Shown piece after piece: positions 8,874 to 18,283 of a DNA stretch of 35,322 nucleotides (positions within the stretch are counted from its first letter, which is position 1; every line of letters starts with the position of its first letter). The position numbers and the translations under genes were made by a program. The stretch spans positions 1 through 35,322 of the forward strand of contig CAOKEO010000018.1 in NCBI GenBank assembly GCA_948467495.1. Direction: 5' to 3'. The stretch is from an uncultured Clostridium sp. Lineage in GTDB: Bacteria > Bacillota > Clostridia > TANB77 > CAG-508. The notes under the pieces were generated by a model, which was given only the letters and a program-made list of their open reading frames with translations, was not told the origin of the DNA and ran no database searches.

Positions 8874-9055
8874 GAGAAATAAAAATGTAAAAATTAGAAA
8901 AATGTGAATGGAAAGTAATTGAATTAGAACTTTTTTATTAATTTTATGGAAATAGTTCACGCTTGACGTGAAAGGGTGCCATAAAATTAATTTAAAAGTT
9001 CTATGAAAATTAGCTTGACCGAGCATTTTTCTAATTTTTACATGTTTATTTTCTC
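8874..9055. repeat. Long foldback (nested inverted repeats) upstream of addB
   Basis: A 20-bp perfect inverted repeat (8885-8904 with 9024-9043) is extended outward imperfectly to about 8874 and 9055. Nested inside are a 24-bp arm pair with two mismatches (8926-8949 with 8979-9002) and a TTCACG-CTTGA-CGTGAA hairpin. There is no coding potential. It fills most of the 382-bp gap between ogg and addB; the rest of the gap shows only a weak -10-like box near 9160. It resembles a non-autonomous foldback or palindromic element. Confidence 0.7.
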
Positions 9056-9186
9056 AGATTATTTGAAATTAGATATAAGCAAAGTAACTAGCCTTGTCTG
9101 CAAGCAAATTGGTCTTTTCGTTCATCAATTTTGCTTGCTATTTTTCCGATTTTCATATAAAATATAGTGGAAAAAAGGAGAGAGCA

Positions 9187-12100
9187 ATGGGACTAAGAAT
9201 CATATTTGGAAAGCCGGGAAGCGGAAAAAGTGAGTACTGTTTTCAGGAAATCGCCAATCAAATCCAAAAAGAAACAAAAATATATATGATAACACCAGAG
9301 CAGTTTTCATTCACAGCTGAAACAAAGCTAATGGAAACGGTTGCTTCTCATGCAGTCTTAAATGCTGAAATCATAACACTAAGTAGAATGGCCTATCGAG
9401 TTTTAAATGAAATTGGAGGAAATACCAAAACACTGCTATCCAAACAAGGAAAAGCCATGCTAATTTACTCCATTTTAAATCAACACAAAAAAGAATTAAA
9501 ATTTTTAGGAAAATCAGATGAGAATGTTGATTTAAGTATGACTGCAATAACAGAATTCAAGAAGCATGGAGTTACCGTTCAAGACTTACAACAAGAGATA
9601 GAAAAAATAGAAGACCATTACTTACAAGCGAAACTACAAGACATGGCTTTTATTTATGAAAAATTTCAAGAGCAAATAGAAGGAAAATACATAGAAGAAA
9701 CCGACCTTTTAACCATACTTGCTAACCAGATAGAAAAAACCAATTTGGTTCAAAATAGTATCATTTATTTCGATGAATTTGCCGGATTTACCAAGCAAGA
9801 ATATACCGTAATAGAAAAATTTGTGAAGCTTGCCAAACAAGTAAACATCACAATTTGCACAGATGACCTAAACATCAATACCAATCCCGATAAAGACATA
9901 TTTTATGCCAATAAAACTACCATAGCTAAAATCTGGAATATGGTAAATGAAAACAATTTTATGTTAGAAAAACCAGTTTATTTACAAAAACAATATCGTT
10001 TTCAAACAGAAGAATTGAAACATTTAAGTGAAAACATTAATCACCCGAAATCCACAACATATGAGAAAAATGTGGAAAACATAGAATTATTCTTAGCACA
10101 AAATCCATATTCCGAAATAGAAAATGTGGCAAAACAAATTACTAAATTAATCAAAAACCAAAATATGAGATATAAGGATATCGCCATTATTACCAAAAAT
10201 ATAGAGGAATATGCTTCTTTGGTAAGAGCTATTTTTCCCAAATATAAAATTCCAGTATTTATCGATGAAAAAAGAGATGTCAATCAAAATAGTATCATAC
10301 AATATGTGCTTTCTCTATTAGAAATCATGAGCAAAAATTTTTCCACAGAGGCAGTTTTTAATTATCTAAAATTAGGATTTTCGGAGATAGAGCCAGATGA
10401 AATATTTGAATTAGAAAATTATTGTAACAAATGGGGCATCCAACAAAATAAATGGAAAAAAGATTTTGTTTACGAACTAGAAAAAGAAGAAAAAAAGCAG
10501 AAAGTCGAAAGATATAATCAATTAAGAAAGCAAATAATAGAACCAATCTTAGCATTAAAGGAAAAAATGAATCAAAATAAAACAGTAGAAAATATAACAA
10601 AATGTTTTTATTATTTCTTACAAGAGCAGAAAATCGAAGAAAAGATAGCCAACAAAGTGCATGAATTAGAAGAAAAGTCTATGCTAGATTTAGCCAAAGA
10701 ACAGATAACTAGTTACAAAATTATACTAGAATTATTAGATGAAATGATTTTGGTGTTTGGAGAAGATAAAACTACGATTGACCGATATAGTAAAATACTA
10801 AAAATAGGGCTAAAAAATAGTGAATTAGGAAAAATTCCAGGAACACAAGACCAAGTAACATTTGGTGACATTGATAGGTCAAGAAGTCATAAAGTTAAAA
10901 CGGTATTTATGATTGGTTTAAATGATGGTAGTTTTCCAAGTGTGAATAAAGACGAAGGATTTTTGGATGATGCTGACCGAGAAAAGCTAAAAGAAGATGG
11001 TATTGAGTTAGCCAAAGGTACATTAGATAGATTATATGAGGATAATTTTAATATTTATAAGGCTTTCACAACAGCAGAAAATAGAATTTTTCTATCTTAT
11101 ACCTCATCTGATAAAGAGGGGAAATCGTTAAGACCGTCTATGTTAATCCATAAAATGAAAAAGCTATATCCTCATCTAAAAGAAAAAAGTGACATGATTC
11201 GTAAAGAATATGGAATGGTTAATGAGCAAGTTACCTATGAAGAATTATTGGAAAATATAGCAAAACTAAGGGAAAAAGAAACCATTTCTGAAATTTGGTA
11301 TGCTATCTATCAATATTACAAACAAAAAATAGACTGGCAAGTAAAACTACAAGACGATTTACAAGGATTGTCTTATACGAATTTACCACAAGATATTAAG
11401 AAGGAAAACATACAAAAATTATATGGGAACACGTTAAATACCAGTATATCGAGATTAGAACAATATAGAAGATGTCCCTTTTCCTATTATTTACAATATG
11501 GATTAAAATTAAAAGAAAAAGAGAATTTGAAGATGCATACTTTTGAGACAGGTTCTTTTATGCATGAGACCATAGATGAATTCTTTGAACAAGTTAGAGA
11601 ACAAGAATTAGCATTAGCAGAACTGGAAGAGGAGCAAATTAGTGAAATGGTTTCCCATATCATTGACCAGAACTTGCAATTAAGTAAAAATTTTATTTTT
11701 ACCGCAACAGCAAAATACAAAGTACTTGTTAAGAGATTAAAAAGAATTGTTAGCAAAGCTTTGAAATATATCATACAAACCTTAATTAATAGCGATTTTT
11801 CTGTACAAGGAACAGAGGTTGAATTTGGTAAAAAAGGAGACTATCAACCAATTGTATTAACCTTAGAAGATGGAAAAAGAGTAGAAATTACAGGTAAAAT
11901 TGACAGAATTGATACAGCTGCACGGAGAGAATGGAAACTATTTAAGAATTATTGATTACAAATCTTCTAGTAAAAATATTGATTTAAATGAAGTATATGC
12001 AGGACTTCAAATTCAGTTATTGACTTATTCGGATGCCATTTGCAAAGAGGAAGATATGATACCAGCAGGAATTTTCTATTTTTCTTTATTGGAACAAATG

Positions 12101-12592
12101 ATTAAAGCAGATAAAAAGATTTCAGAAGAAGAGATTGAAGCATTTATCCAAAAGAATTTTAAAATGAAAGGGCTAATTTTAGCCGATGTTAAAATCATCA
12201 AAATGAATGATAATACGTTAACATCTGGAAGCTCGAAATTAGTACCAGCAGCCATTACGGCATCTGGTAGTGTGAATGAAAAATGGACCAATGGTGTCAA
12301 TCGAGAAGAATTTAAGATTTTACAAGATTATATTGATTTTATCATCAAACAAATAGCAAAAGAGATTTTAAGTGGTAAAATCGATTTAAAGCCATACAAT
12401 AAAAACGGGAAGACACCTTGCGAGTATTGTGAGTATAAAGCAATCTGTGGCTTTAATACTAAGCAAAATCATAATACCTATCATTATATTGACAAAAAGT
12501 CAAAAGATGATATGATACAGAAGATGAAACAAGACATGATTTTGGGGATGCCCTTAGATGTGCGAGCATTAAGCGAGCTTACAGATAAGTAA
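9187..12592 (+). CDS. addB: AddB (RexB) helicase-nuclease subunit, with a +1 recoding site at codon 913
   Basis: AddB processes double-strand breaks together with AddA. ATG at 9187 follows GGAGAGAG and begins MGLRIIFGKPGSGKSEYC, a Walker A motif. Middle motifs include MIGLNDGSFP. The C-terminal nuclease part has EQYRRCPFSYYLQYGLKL, the nuclease motif RIIDYKSSSK, and CEYCEYKAICGF; the Cys residues of the last and of YRRCPF form the family's iron-sulfur site. The frame shifts at CGGA (11923), between GKIDRIDTAA and ENGNYLRIIDYKS; skipping C gives AAGENGNY and a 1,134-residue protein of normal length. Zero-frame reading stops at 11955, before the nuclease motif. No addA follows in this window, although addA is usually adjacent. 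Confidence 0.93.
11923..11926 (+). other. CGGA +1 recoding site in addB
   Basis: Frame 1 reads GCA CGG AGA and stops at 11953-11955. With C skipped, GGA (Gly) leads into the RIIDYKS nuclease motif. Confidence 0.8.
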
Positions 12593-12646
12593 TACCTTTA
12601 GGTATGGAGAAAAAAATCATGATTAGAGTTAGTAAAAGGAGTAACA

Positions 12647-13935
12647 ATGGACGAAGCTAGTAAAGTACAAATGAGAAAACGAAATATGAAGCTATTTCCA
12701 GCCTATAAGACATTAAGTTGGGATTATATCTTTTTCTATACGATAAATTTCCTATTTTTGACCCAAGTAAAACATATTCATCCAGCAGATGTTGTATTAA
12801 TTGATTCTTTCTATTATCTATTTACCGTGTTTTCGCAAATACCAGCCACTTTTATCATAGAATTTCTAGGAAGAAAAAATAGTATCATTTTAGGAAATAT
12901 TTTAAGTTGTGTATATATGGTAGTCGTTATATTTAGCAATCATTTATTTTATTTGATTGTTGCTGAAATGTTGAGTTCAATTTCATTTGCCATTAAAGAA
13001 AGTGCTGAACCAAGCTTATTAAATGAATCTATACCACCAACTAAGTTAAAAAGTAAAATTTTTGCTAAAATAAATGAAAAAGGAATGTCAAGATATTATA
13101 TCATTAATGCGATTTCTACTATGATAGCGGGAATTTTATACGAAATAAATCCCTATATTCCGATTTTTCTATCGCTAACTACTTTAATAGTGGTAACTTC
13201 TATGGCAACATTGTTTATTGAACCAGTCAAAAAAACAAAGAAAAAGAAAATACAAAGTGTAGGACAGCTAAAAGAAATAGGGGAAGCCTTTAAATTTGTA
13301 CTACAATCAGAGAGAATAAAAAGCCTTATTTTATTTTCTGCTGTTATGAAAGGAATATTAAGCATATTATCTAATTATGAAATTAGTATGTTAGAAGATT
13401 TAGAAATTTCTGCTGGTTATTTAGGAATCTTATTTGCAATATTGGGAATCATAGCAGGAATTGCTACTAAAAAACAAGAAAGATTTCATCATAAATTACG
13501 AAACAAATCACTTTCTGTTCTAGCATTCTCAATCATAGGAACTTGTATTTTCGCAGGAATAACAGGAGTAATAGCTAAACAATATCCAATCGTTATCTAT
13601 GTGGTTATTGTGTTTTATGTTGTCAAATATATTTTTCAGCCATGTATGATCCTTTGATAGAAAAATACCTAAGTAATTTTACAAATGAAAAAATAGATAC
13701 AAAAATTTTTACGGCGAATAATTTCTTAAGGGGAATGGCTGGTGCGGTAGCAGGTTTCTTAGGAGCGTTCTTATTGGACCGAATGGAAACAGCTTATTGC
13801 ATGATAATGGTTGGTGTTATATTTGCCATGTTAATGATATTAGTGACTAAATTTATGAAAAGTAGAGTTGGTTTAAAACCAGAAGAATATTCAAAAGAAG
13901 AGACAAAATATGATAAAATGAAGGAAATAGTTTAG
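12647..13935 (+). pseudogene. MFS transporter 1, split by a one-base deletion
   Basis: A close paralogue of the intact transporter at 15084-16376; both open with an RxxxMxxFPxYKxLxWDYxFFYTIxFLFLTQ pattern and share LGRKNSIILGN and EPSLLNESIPP. It has about a dozen membrane segments. The frame ends at 13657; the remainder (MYDPLIEKYLSNFTNEKIDTK...) continues in the -1 frame from about 13642 and aligns with the paralogue's MYYTIIDKYLRNFTNKEIDTK. Adding one base gives 429 residues against 430 in the paralogue. The break, near CAGCCATG, has no CGGA and needs an added base, so it differs from the five other shifts. It is most simply a decayed duplicate; -1 frameshifting or sequence error are alternatives. 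The substrate is unknown. Confidence 0.8.
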
Positions 13936-13946
13936 ATACTATGAAC

Positions 13947-14087
13947 CTAAGATTTAATATATTATTTTTCAACACTTTGTGTGTCGCAACCTTCCTAATT
14001 GAAATATGGATGGTTGCTCCAATCGCACTCGCGTAATGCTCGTTTGGTCGCTTACGCAGTGTCGAAAAATAATACATTAAATCTTAA
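13947..14087. repeat. Branched foldback between MFS transporter 1 and pgeF
   Basis: Arms at 13947-13977 and 14057-14087 are near-perfect inverted repeats (CTAAGATTTAATnTATTATT core). Inside are two hairpins, GCAACC...GGTTGC (13986-14015) and GCGTAA...TTACGC, giving a cruciform with two side stems. The inner part is richer in GC than the surroundings. It is not coding and is likely a non-autonomous palindromic element. Confidence 0.65.
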
Positions 14088-14134
14088 GTTAGTAGTATTG
14101 TAAAAAAATATGATAAAGGGGGAAGAAATGACGA

Positions 14135-14974
14135 GTGGATTTATCAAATGAAAATGTGATATACTTTGAAAAAGATGGTATGCAATATGTACAATTCAGA
14201 AAGCTTTTAGAATATAAAGATATTGTCAATCATGCTTATAGCATAGGAACTGACAAAAATTATCGAACAGAAAAGCCAAATAAGGAGGAACTAGCAGAAG
14301 AAGATTATCAGAAAGCATTACAAAATTATAAAAGTTTATGCCAAGCGATAGATACCAAATCACAATATTTAGCAAAAACAAATCAAGAACATACAGAACA
14401 AGTAAAAGTAGTACAAGAAAAAGTTAATTTTCATAAATCATATTTTAAATTAGAACGATATAACAAAACAGATGGGCTAATTACCAATCAAAAAAATATC
14501 ATGTTAGTAACGACCAATGCAGATTGTATTTTATTACTGTTTTTTGACCCAGTAAAAAAGGTAATAGCCAATACACACTCAGGTTGGAGAGGAACTTTGC
14601 AAAGAATTTCTGTAGAGACGATAAAAAAGATGAAGACGGAATTTAATTGTAACCCAGAAGATATTCTATGTTGTATCTGTCCAAGTATCCGAAAGTGTCA
14701 TTTTGAAGTGGAAAAAGAGGTAAAAGAAAGCTTTGAAAAAGAATTTCAAGACTTAGAAAACATAGATGAGATAATAGAAGAAACTGTTGCTAATCAAAAA
14801 TGGAATATCGATACTATAAAAATTAACCAAAAGATTTTGCAAAAGGAAGGACTAAAACCAGAAAATATCATAGATAGTAAAATTTGTAGTGTCTGTCATT
14901 CAGACTTAATCCATTCCTATCGAGTGGAGAAACAAGGTTATGGACTAAATACTGCATTAATTGAATTAAAATGA
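14135..14974 (+). CDS. pgeF: PgeF/YfiH (polyphenol oxidase-like) family protein
   Basis: 279 residues. Motifs are NADCILLLFFDPVKKVIANTH, followed by SGWRGTLQRISVETIKKM, and CICPSIRKCHFEVEKEV, which supply the Cys/His metal site of this family. PgeF (DUF152) members act on nucleosides or remove L-Ser wrongly placed in peptidoglycan precursors; which applies here is not shown. The start is uncertain. GTG at 14135 is in frame but 12 bases from the SD AAGGGGG, while the better-spaced ATG at 14128 opens an out-of-frame 7-codon peptide. The TGA stop is the first triplet of the inverted repeat at 14972-15069. Confidence 0.85.
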   Translation: MDLSNENVIYFEKDGMQYVQFRKLLEYKDIVNHAYSIGTDKNYRTEKPNKEELAEEDYQKALQNYKSLCQAIDTKSQYLAKTNQEHTEQVKVVQEKVNFHKSYFKLERYNKTDGLITNQKNIMLVTTNADCILLLFFDPVKKVIANTHSGWRGTLQRISVETIKKMKTEFNCNPEDILCCICPSIRKCHFEVEKEVKESFEKEFQDLENIDEIIEETVANQKWNIDTIKINQKILQKEGLKPENIIDSKICSVCHSDLIHSYRVEKQGYGLNTALIELK

Positions 14975-15069
14975 GACAAGAGGGACAGGTCTTTTTTGTC
15001 TCATAATAAAAGAGATAATTAAAAAAGATAGAAAATATGAGACAAAAAAGACCTGTCCCTCTTGTCTCA
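14972..15069. repeat. REP-like palindrome, perfect 33-bp arms
   Basis: Arms at 14972-15004 and 15037-15069 are perfect inverted repeats with a 32-base loop. They contain GGGACAGGTC and GACCTGTCCC, the core also found at 16374-16452, 17407-17452, 27418-27457 and (half) 30971-31014. The first base is the T of the pgeF stop codon, and the last is followed directly by the SD AAAAGGAG of the next gene. Confidence 0.8.
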
Positions 15070-15083
15070 AAAGGAGTCGTGTA

Positions 15084-16376
15084 ATGAGTACCAAAGAAGA
15101 AACGCAAAAAATAAGAAAAGTAAATATGAGAATCTTTCCAACTTATAAAAAATTGGCATGGGATTATCTATTCTTCTATACCATCGACTTTTTGTTTTTG
15201 ACACAGATAAAAGGAATTAGTGCGGCAGATGTTGTATTAAAAAGCACATTTTATGCCTTTTTTAGCATTATCTTACAAATTCCAGCTAATATTATTGTAG
15301 AGTTTTTAGGAAGAAAAAACAGTATTATTTTAGGAAATGTTTTAAATTGTTTTTATATGGTAATTTTGATGCTAAGTCGAAATTTATTTGATTTAATATT
15401 TGCAGAACTCATATCAGCAATTGCTTTTTCTATCAAAAATATTGCTGAGCCAAGCTTGCTCAATGAATCCATACCTCCTTCTAAATACAAAGGTAAAATC
15501 TATTCCAGAATAAATGCAAAAGGAGCAGCAGGTTACTATTTATTTAATGCCATATCAAAAGTTATGGCAGGTTACTTATATACCATTAATGGCTATTTAC
15601 CAGTTATATTTTCACTAGTTGTTTTAATTATAGTAGCCATCTTATCAATGGGGTTTATGGAACCAATTCAAAAGAAGAATGCTAGTAAAATGTCTGGTGG
15701 AGAACAGTTAAAAGATATAAAAGAAGGTTTTATTTATGTACTAAAATCCGAAAGATTAAAAGCATTAATACTATGTGCTTCCTTAATTGTCTCTTTATTA
15801 AATATTATAAGTAATTATCATGTCAGTTTATTAGAAGAGTTGAAATTATCTTCCATAATAATTGGAATTATAGCTGCCATAGGAAGTTATATTAGTTCCT
15901 ATGCTTCCAAAAAACAAGAAGTATTTCATCGCAAATTAAGAAATAAATCTTTAATCACGATTGCTATGATGTTATCAATTAGTACCATTATAGCAGGAAT
16001 TTGTGGATTAAAAGCAGAAGAATATATCTCATTACTAGGAATTGTAATTATAACAAATTTAATTTATAATTTTGGTCAAGGAATGTATTACACCATCATT
16101 GATAAATATCTAAGAAATTTTACTAACAAAGAGATAGATACCAAAATATTTGCTGCTAAGAATTTATTTTGTAGTGTAGTTAGAGTAATGGGAGGATTAT
16201 TTGCGTCTTTCCTATTAGACAAAATGACGACAGCATATTGTATGATAATTATTGGTGTTATTTTTACGATAGCTTTTATATTGACAGAAAGATATATGAG
16301 GAAACGTGTAGGATTAAAGCCAGAAGAATATTCAAAAGTAGAAACCAAATATGATGAACAAGGAGACAAAATGTGA
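15084..16376 (+). CDS. MFS transporter 2 (intact paralogue)
   Basis: 430 residues with about 12 hydrophobic segments, starting at ATG with the SD AAAAGGAG 8 bases upstream. Conserved features of this pair are the WDYLFFYTIDFLFLTQ first segment, LGRKNSIILGN between helices 2 and 3 (the usual place of the MFS loop motif), EPSLLNESIPPSKYKGKIYS in the central half, and the closing RVGLKPEEYSKVETKYD. The last motif also closes the broken paralogue at 12647-13935, so the two arose by duplication, with pgeF now between them. The substrate is unknown; drug efflux and sugar export are both possible. Confidence 0.85.
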   Translation: MSTKEETQKIRKVNMRIFPTYKKLAWDYLFFYTIDFLFLTQIKGISAADVVLKSTFYAFFSIILQIPANIIVEFLGRKNSIILGNVLNCFYMVILMLSRNLFDLIFAELISAIAFSIKNIAEPSLLNESIPPSKYKGKIYSRINAKGAAGYYLFNAISKVMAGYLYTINGYLPVIFSLVVLIIVAILSMGFMEPIQKKNASKMSGGEQLKDIKEGFIYVLKSERLKALILCASLIVSLLNIISNYHVSLLEELKLSSIIIGIIAAIGSYISSYASKKQEVFHRKLRNKSLITIAMMLSISTIIAGICGLKAEEYISLLGIVIITNLIYNFGQGMYYTIIDKYLRNFTNKEIDTKIFAAKNLFCSVVRVMGGLFASFLLDKMTTAYCMIIIGVIFTIAFILTERYMRKRVGLKPEEYSKVETKYDEQGDKM

Positions 16377-16452
16377 GACAAAGAGACAGATTTGTTTTGT
16401 TTCATAATTTGGAAAGACAATGAGACAAATGAGACCTGTCCCCATTGTCTCA
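16374..16452. repeat. REP-like palindrome, diverged copy
   Basis: It opens with TGAGACA, again starting at the stop codon of the upstream gene, and closes with GACCTGTCCCC...TGTCTCA followed by the next gene's SD. The left arm is more mutated than in the 14972-15069 copy. Confidence 0.7.
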
Positions 16453-16470
16453 AAAGGAGAGTGAGTAAGA

Positions 16471-17388
16471 ATGATTCCAGATAGATTAAAACTAGGTGAT
16501 ACCATTGGAGTGGTAGCACCATCCGACCCCATTATAGGAGATAATATAGAAGAGTTAGAACAAGCGAAACAAATACTTAAAAAAAGTGGATTTAAAGTAA
16601 AATTTTCTAAAAATATTTACGCTAATACAAATGGGTATAGTAGTACAGCGAAAGAAAAGGCAGAAGATATTAACGAGATGTTTCGAGACAAAGATGTGAA
16701 AATGATATGGTGTGCCAAAGGAGGAAATAACTCTAATACGGTATTTGAATTTTTAGATTATGAATTAATCAAGCAAAATCCTAAAATTTTATGTGGTTAT
16801 AGTGATATCACATCCCTTACTAATATCATTCATGCGAAAACAGGTTTAGTCACCTTTAGTGGAACCAATTTTAAAACCATTGCAACAGATGAGACAGATT
16901 ACAGTTATCAAGAAGCCATGAAAAGATTCCTAGAAGCGAATCTAGAAATAGGAAAAGAAGGAGAAGAATATGTAACCATTCAAGAAGGACAAGCAGAAGG
17001 GAATTTAATAGGAGGAAATCTTACTTTAATACATGATTTAGTAAGTGGCAAATATCAAGTTGACTTCAAAGATAAAATATTATTCATAGAAGAACTTGGA
17101 TTCGAATCAAACCCTGCTATGGTAAGTCATGCCCTAGCACATATGAAACAAAATGGAGTTTTTGACCAAATAAGAGGAATTTGGATTGGAAATTACCAAC
17201 ATGAAAGTAATATCACATTAGAGCAAATCGTATTAGACACATTAATAGGAGACTATGTATTTCCAATCATCCAATCCAACAATTTTGGACATATTGAAAC
17301 CAAAACCGTTATACCAATTGGAGCAAAGGCAAAAATAGACACAAACCAAAGTAGAAAAATAAAGTTAATAGAACAATGTGTAAAATAA
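16471..17388 (+). CDS. LD-carboxypeptidase / MccF-like peptidase (family S66)
   Basis: 305 residues. Signature elements are the N-terminal [24 protein letters not shown], and [12 protein letters not shown] with the catalytic Ser. [18 protein letters not shown] supplies the Glu, and [16 protein letters not shown] supplies the His. Enzymes of this family remove the terminal D-Ala from tetrapeptides in peptidoglycan recycling (LdcA) or cleave microcin C-like peptide adenylates (MccF). The choice cannot be made here. ATG follows a good SD (AAAGGAGAG) just after a REP-like palindrome. It is read in the same direction as the MFS gene upstream. Confidence 0.9.
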   Translation: MIPDRLKLGDTIGVVAPSDPIIGDNIEELEQAKQILKKSGFKVKFSKNIYANTNGYSSTAKEKAEDINEMFRDKDVKMIWCAKGGNNSNTVFEFLDYELIKQNPKILCGYSDITSLTNIIHAKTGLVTFSGTNFKTIATDETDYSYQEAMKRFLEANLEIGKEGEEYVTIQEGQAEGNLIGGNLTLIHDLVSGKYQVDFKDKILFIEELGFESNPAMVSHALAHMKQNGVFDQIRGIWIGNYQHESNITLEQIVLDTLIGDYVFPIIQSNNFGHIETKTVIPIGAKAKIDTNQSRKIKLIEQCVK

Positions 17389-17406
17389 AAAAAGAAAAGG
17401 AGGAGA

Positions 17407-17452
17407 GACCTGTCCCCAAAGTATCCCAAAAGGGATACTTTGGGACTGTCCC
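17407..17452 (+). repeat. REP-like palindrome between the SD and the start of the UDG gene
   Basis: GACCTGTCCC and GGGACTGTCCC flank a perfect 10-bp stem AAAGTATCCC-AAAA-GGGATACTTT (17418-17441). A strong SD (AAGGAGG, 17397-17403) lies just before it and the ATG at 17465 just after, so the element appears to have separated the two. Confidence 0.7.
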
Positions 17453-17464
17453 AAAAGTAACCTT

Positions 17465-18011
17465 ATGTTTGAAACGTGGAAAGAATTAGAAGAAGCAATT
17501 GTTGATTGTAATAAGTGTAAGTTGTGTAAGACAAGGCAGAATATTGTTTTTGGTGTAGGAAATAAGAAGGCAAAAATTATGTTTATTGGAGAAGGACCTG
17601 GTGCAGATGAGGATAGACTGGGAGAACCTTTTGTGGGAAGAGCTGGAAAATTAATGAATATGGCTTTTCAAACAGTTGGTTTGAAAAGAGAAGATGTGTA
17701 TATTGCTAATATTGTAAAATGTAGACCACCTGCTAATCGTAATCCAGAAGAAGATGAGGCTTTTGCTTGTATGAATTATTTGCGAAATCAAGTTATTTTG
17801 GTACAACCAGAAATTGTTGTGTTACTTCGGAAGTGTAGCACTTAAAAACATTTTAGGGAAAGAGTATGGAATAACAGCTTCTCGAGGCAAGTGGATTGAA
17901 AAGAAGGGGATTTATTATATGCCAACTTGGCATCCAGCTGCCTTGCTTCGCGATGATACAAAAAAGATTGATTTTATTCATGATTTGAAATTGGTATTAG
18001 ATAAATGTTAG
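17465..18011 (+). CDS. Uracil-DNA glycosylase, family 4, with a +1 recoding site at codon 122
   Basis: The enzyme removes uracil from DNA. The N-terminal cysteines CNKCKLC belong to the iron-sulfur site (four Cys in total with those in the [17 protein letters not shown] segment). [23 protein letters not shown] is the family 4 motif, and [12 protein letters not shown] is the C-terminal His motif. The first frame ends after [14 protein letters not shown] (stop 17845); skipping the C of CGGA (17828) gives [14 protein letters not shown], as expected for the family, and a 181-residue protein. ATG at 17465 has no close SD because a REP-like palindrome stands between it and AAGGAGG. Translation could therefore be weak. 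Confidence 0.92.
17828..17831 (+). other. CGGA +1 recoding site in the uracil-DNA glycosylase
   Basis: CTT CGG AAG in the zero frame leads to TAA four codons after CGG. With C skipped, the read is Leu-Gly-Ser-Val-Ala. Confidence 0.85.
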
Positions 18012-18030
18012 TAATTTAATGATTTTTTAG

Positions 18031-18170
18031 AAAAGGTTATTTTATTTTTTATGAAGTAACAATTCGGGGGAACCAACAAATTATAGATGTACCAAATTTT
18101 TAAGTGTTATAACTTGAAAATTTGGTTTACAGTCTGTTATGCAGTTGGGAGTTACCAATAAAAAACCTTT
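18031..18170. mobile_element. MITE-related palindromic module
   Basis: It shares GTAACAATTCGGGGG, ACAGTCTGTT and GGGAGTTACCAATAAAAAA with the centre of the 181-bp element at 23997-24177, in the opposite orientation. The outer TIRs of that element are absent. The ends are inverted (AAAGGTT...AACCTTT). Inside is a perfect 10-bp hairpin ACCAAATTTT (18091-18100) with AAAATTTGGT (18117-18126). It may also end UDG transcription. Confidence 0.65.
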
Positions 18171-18203
18171 ATATAAATTTATTGAACAAGTAGGTCAAAC
18201 AAA

Positions 18204-18232
18204 TTGACACACAATAATATCTATAATAAAAT
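18204..18232 (+). promoter_or_regulatory. Promoter of the GltD-like gene
   Basis: TTGACA and TAAAAT with a 17-base spacer, about 50 bases upstream of the ATG at 18284. Confidence 0.65.
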
Positions 18233-18283
18233 ACAAAAAACAACAAACTAAATTGATATAAATTTGGAAGGAATGTAATAAAA

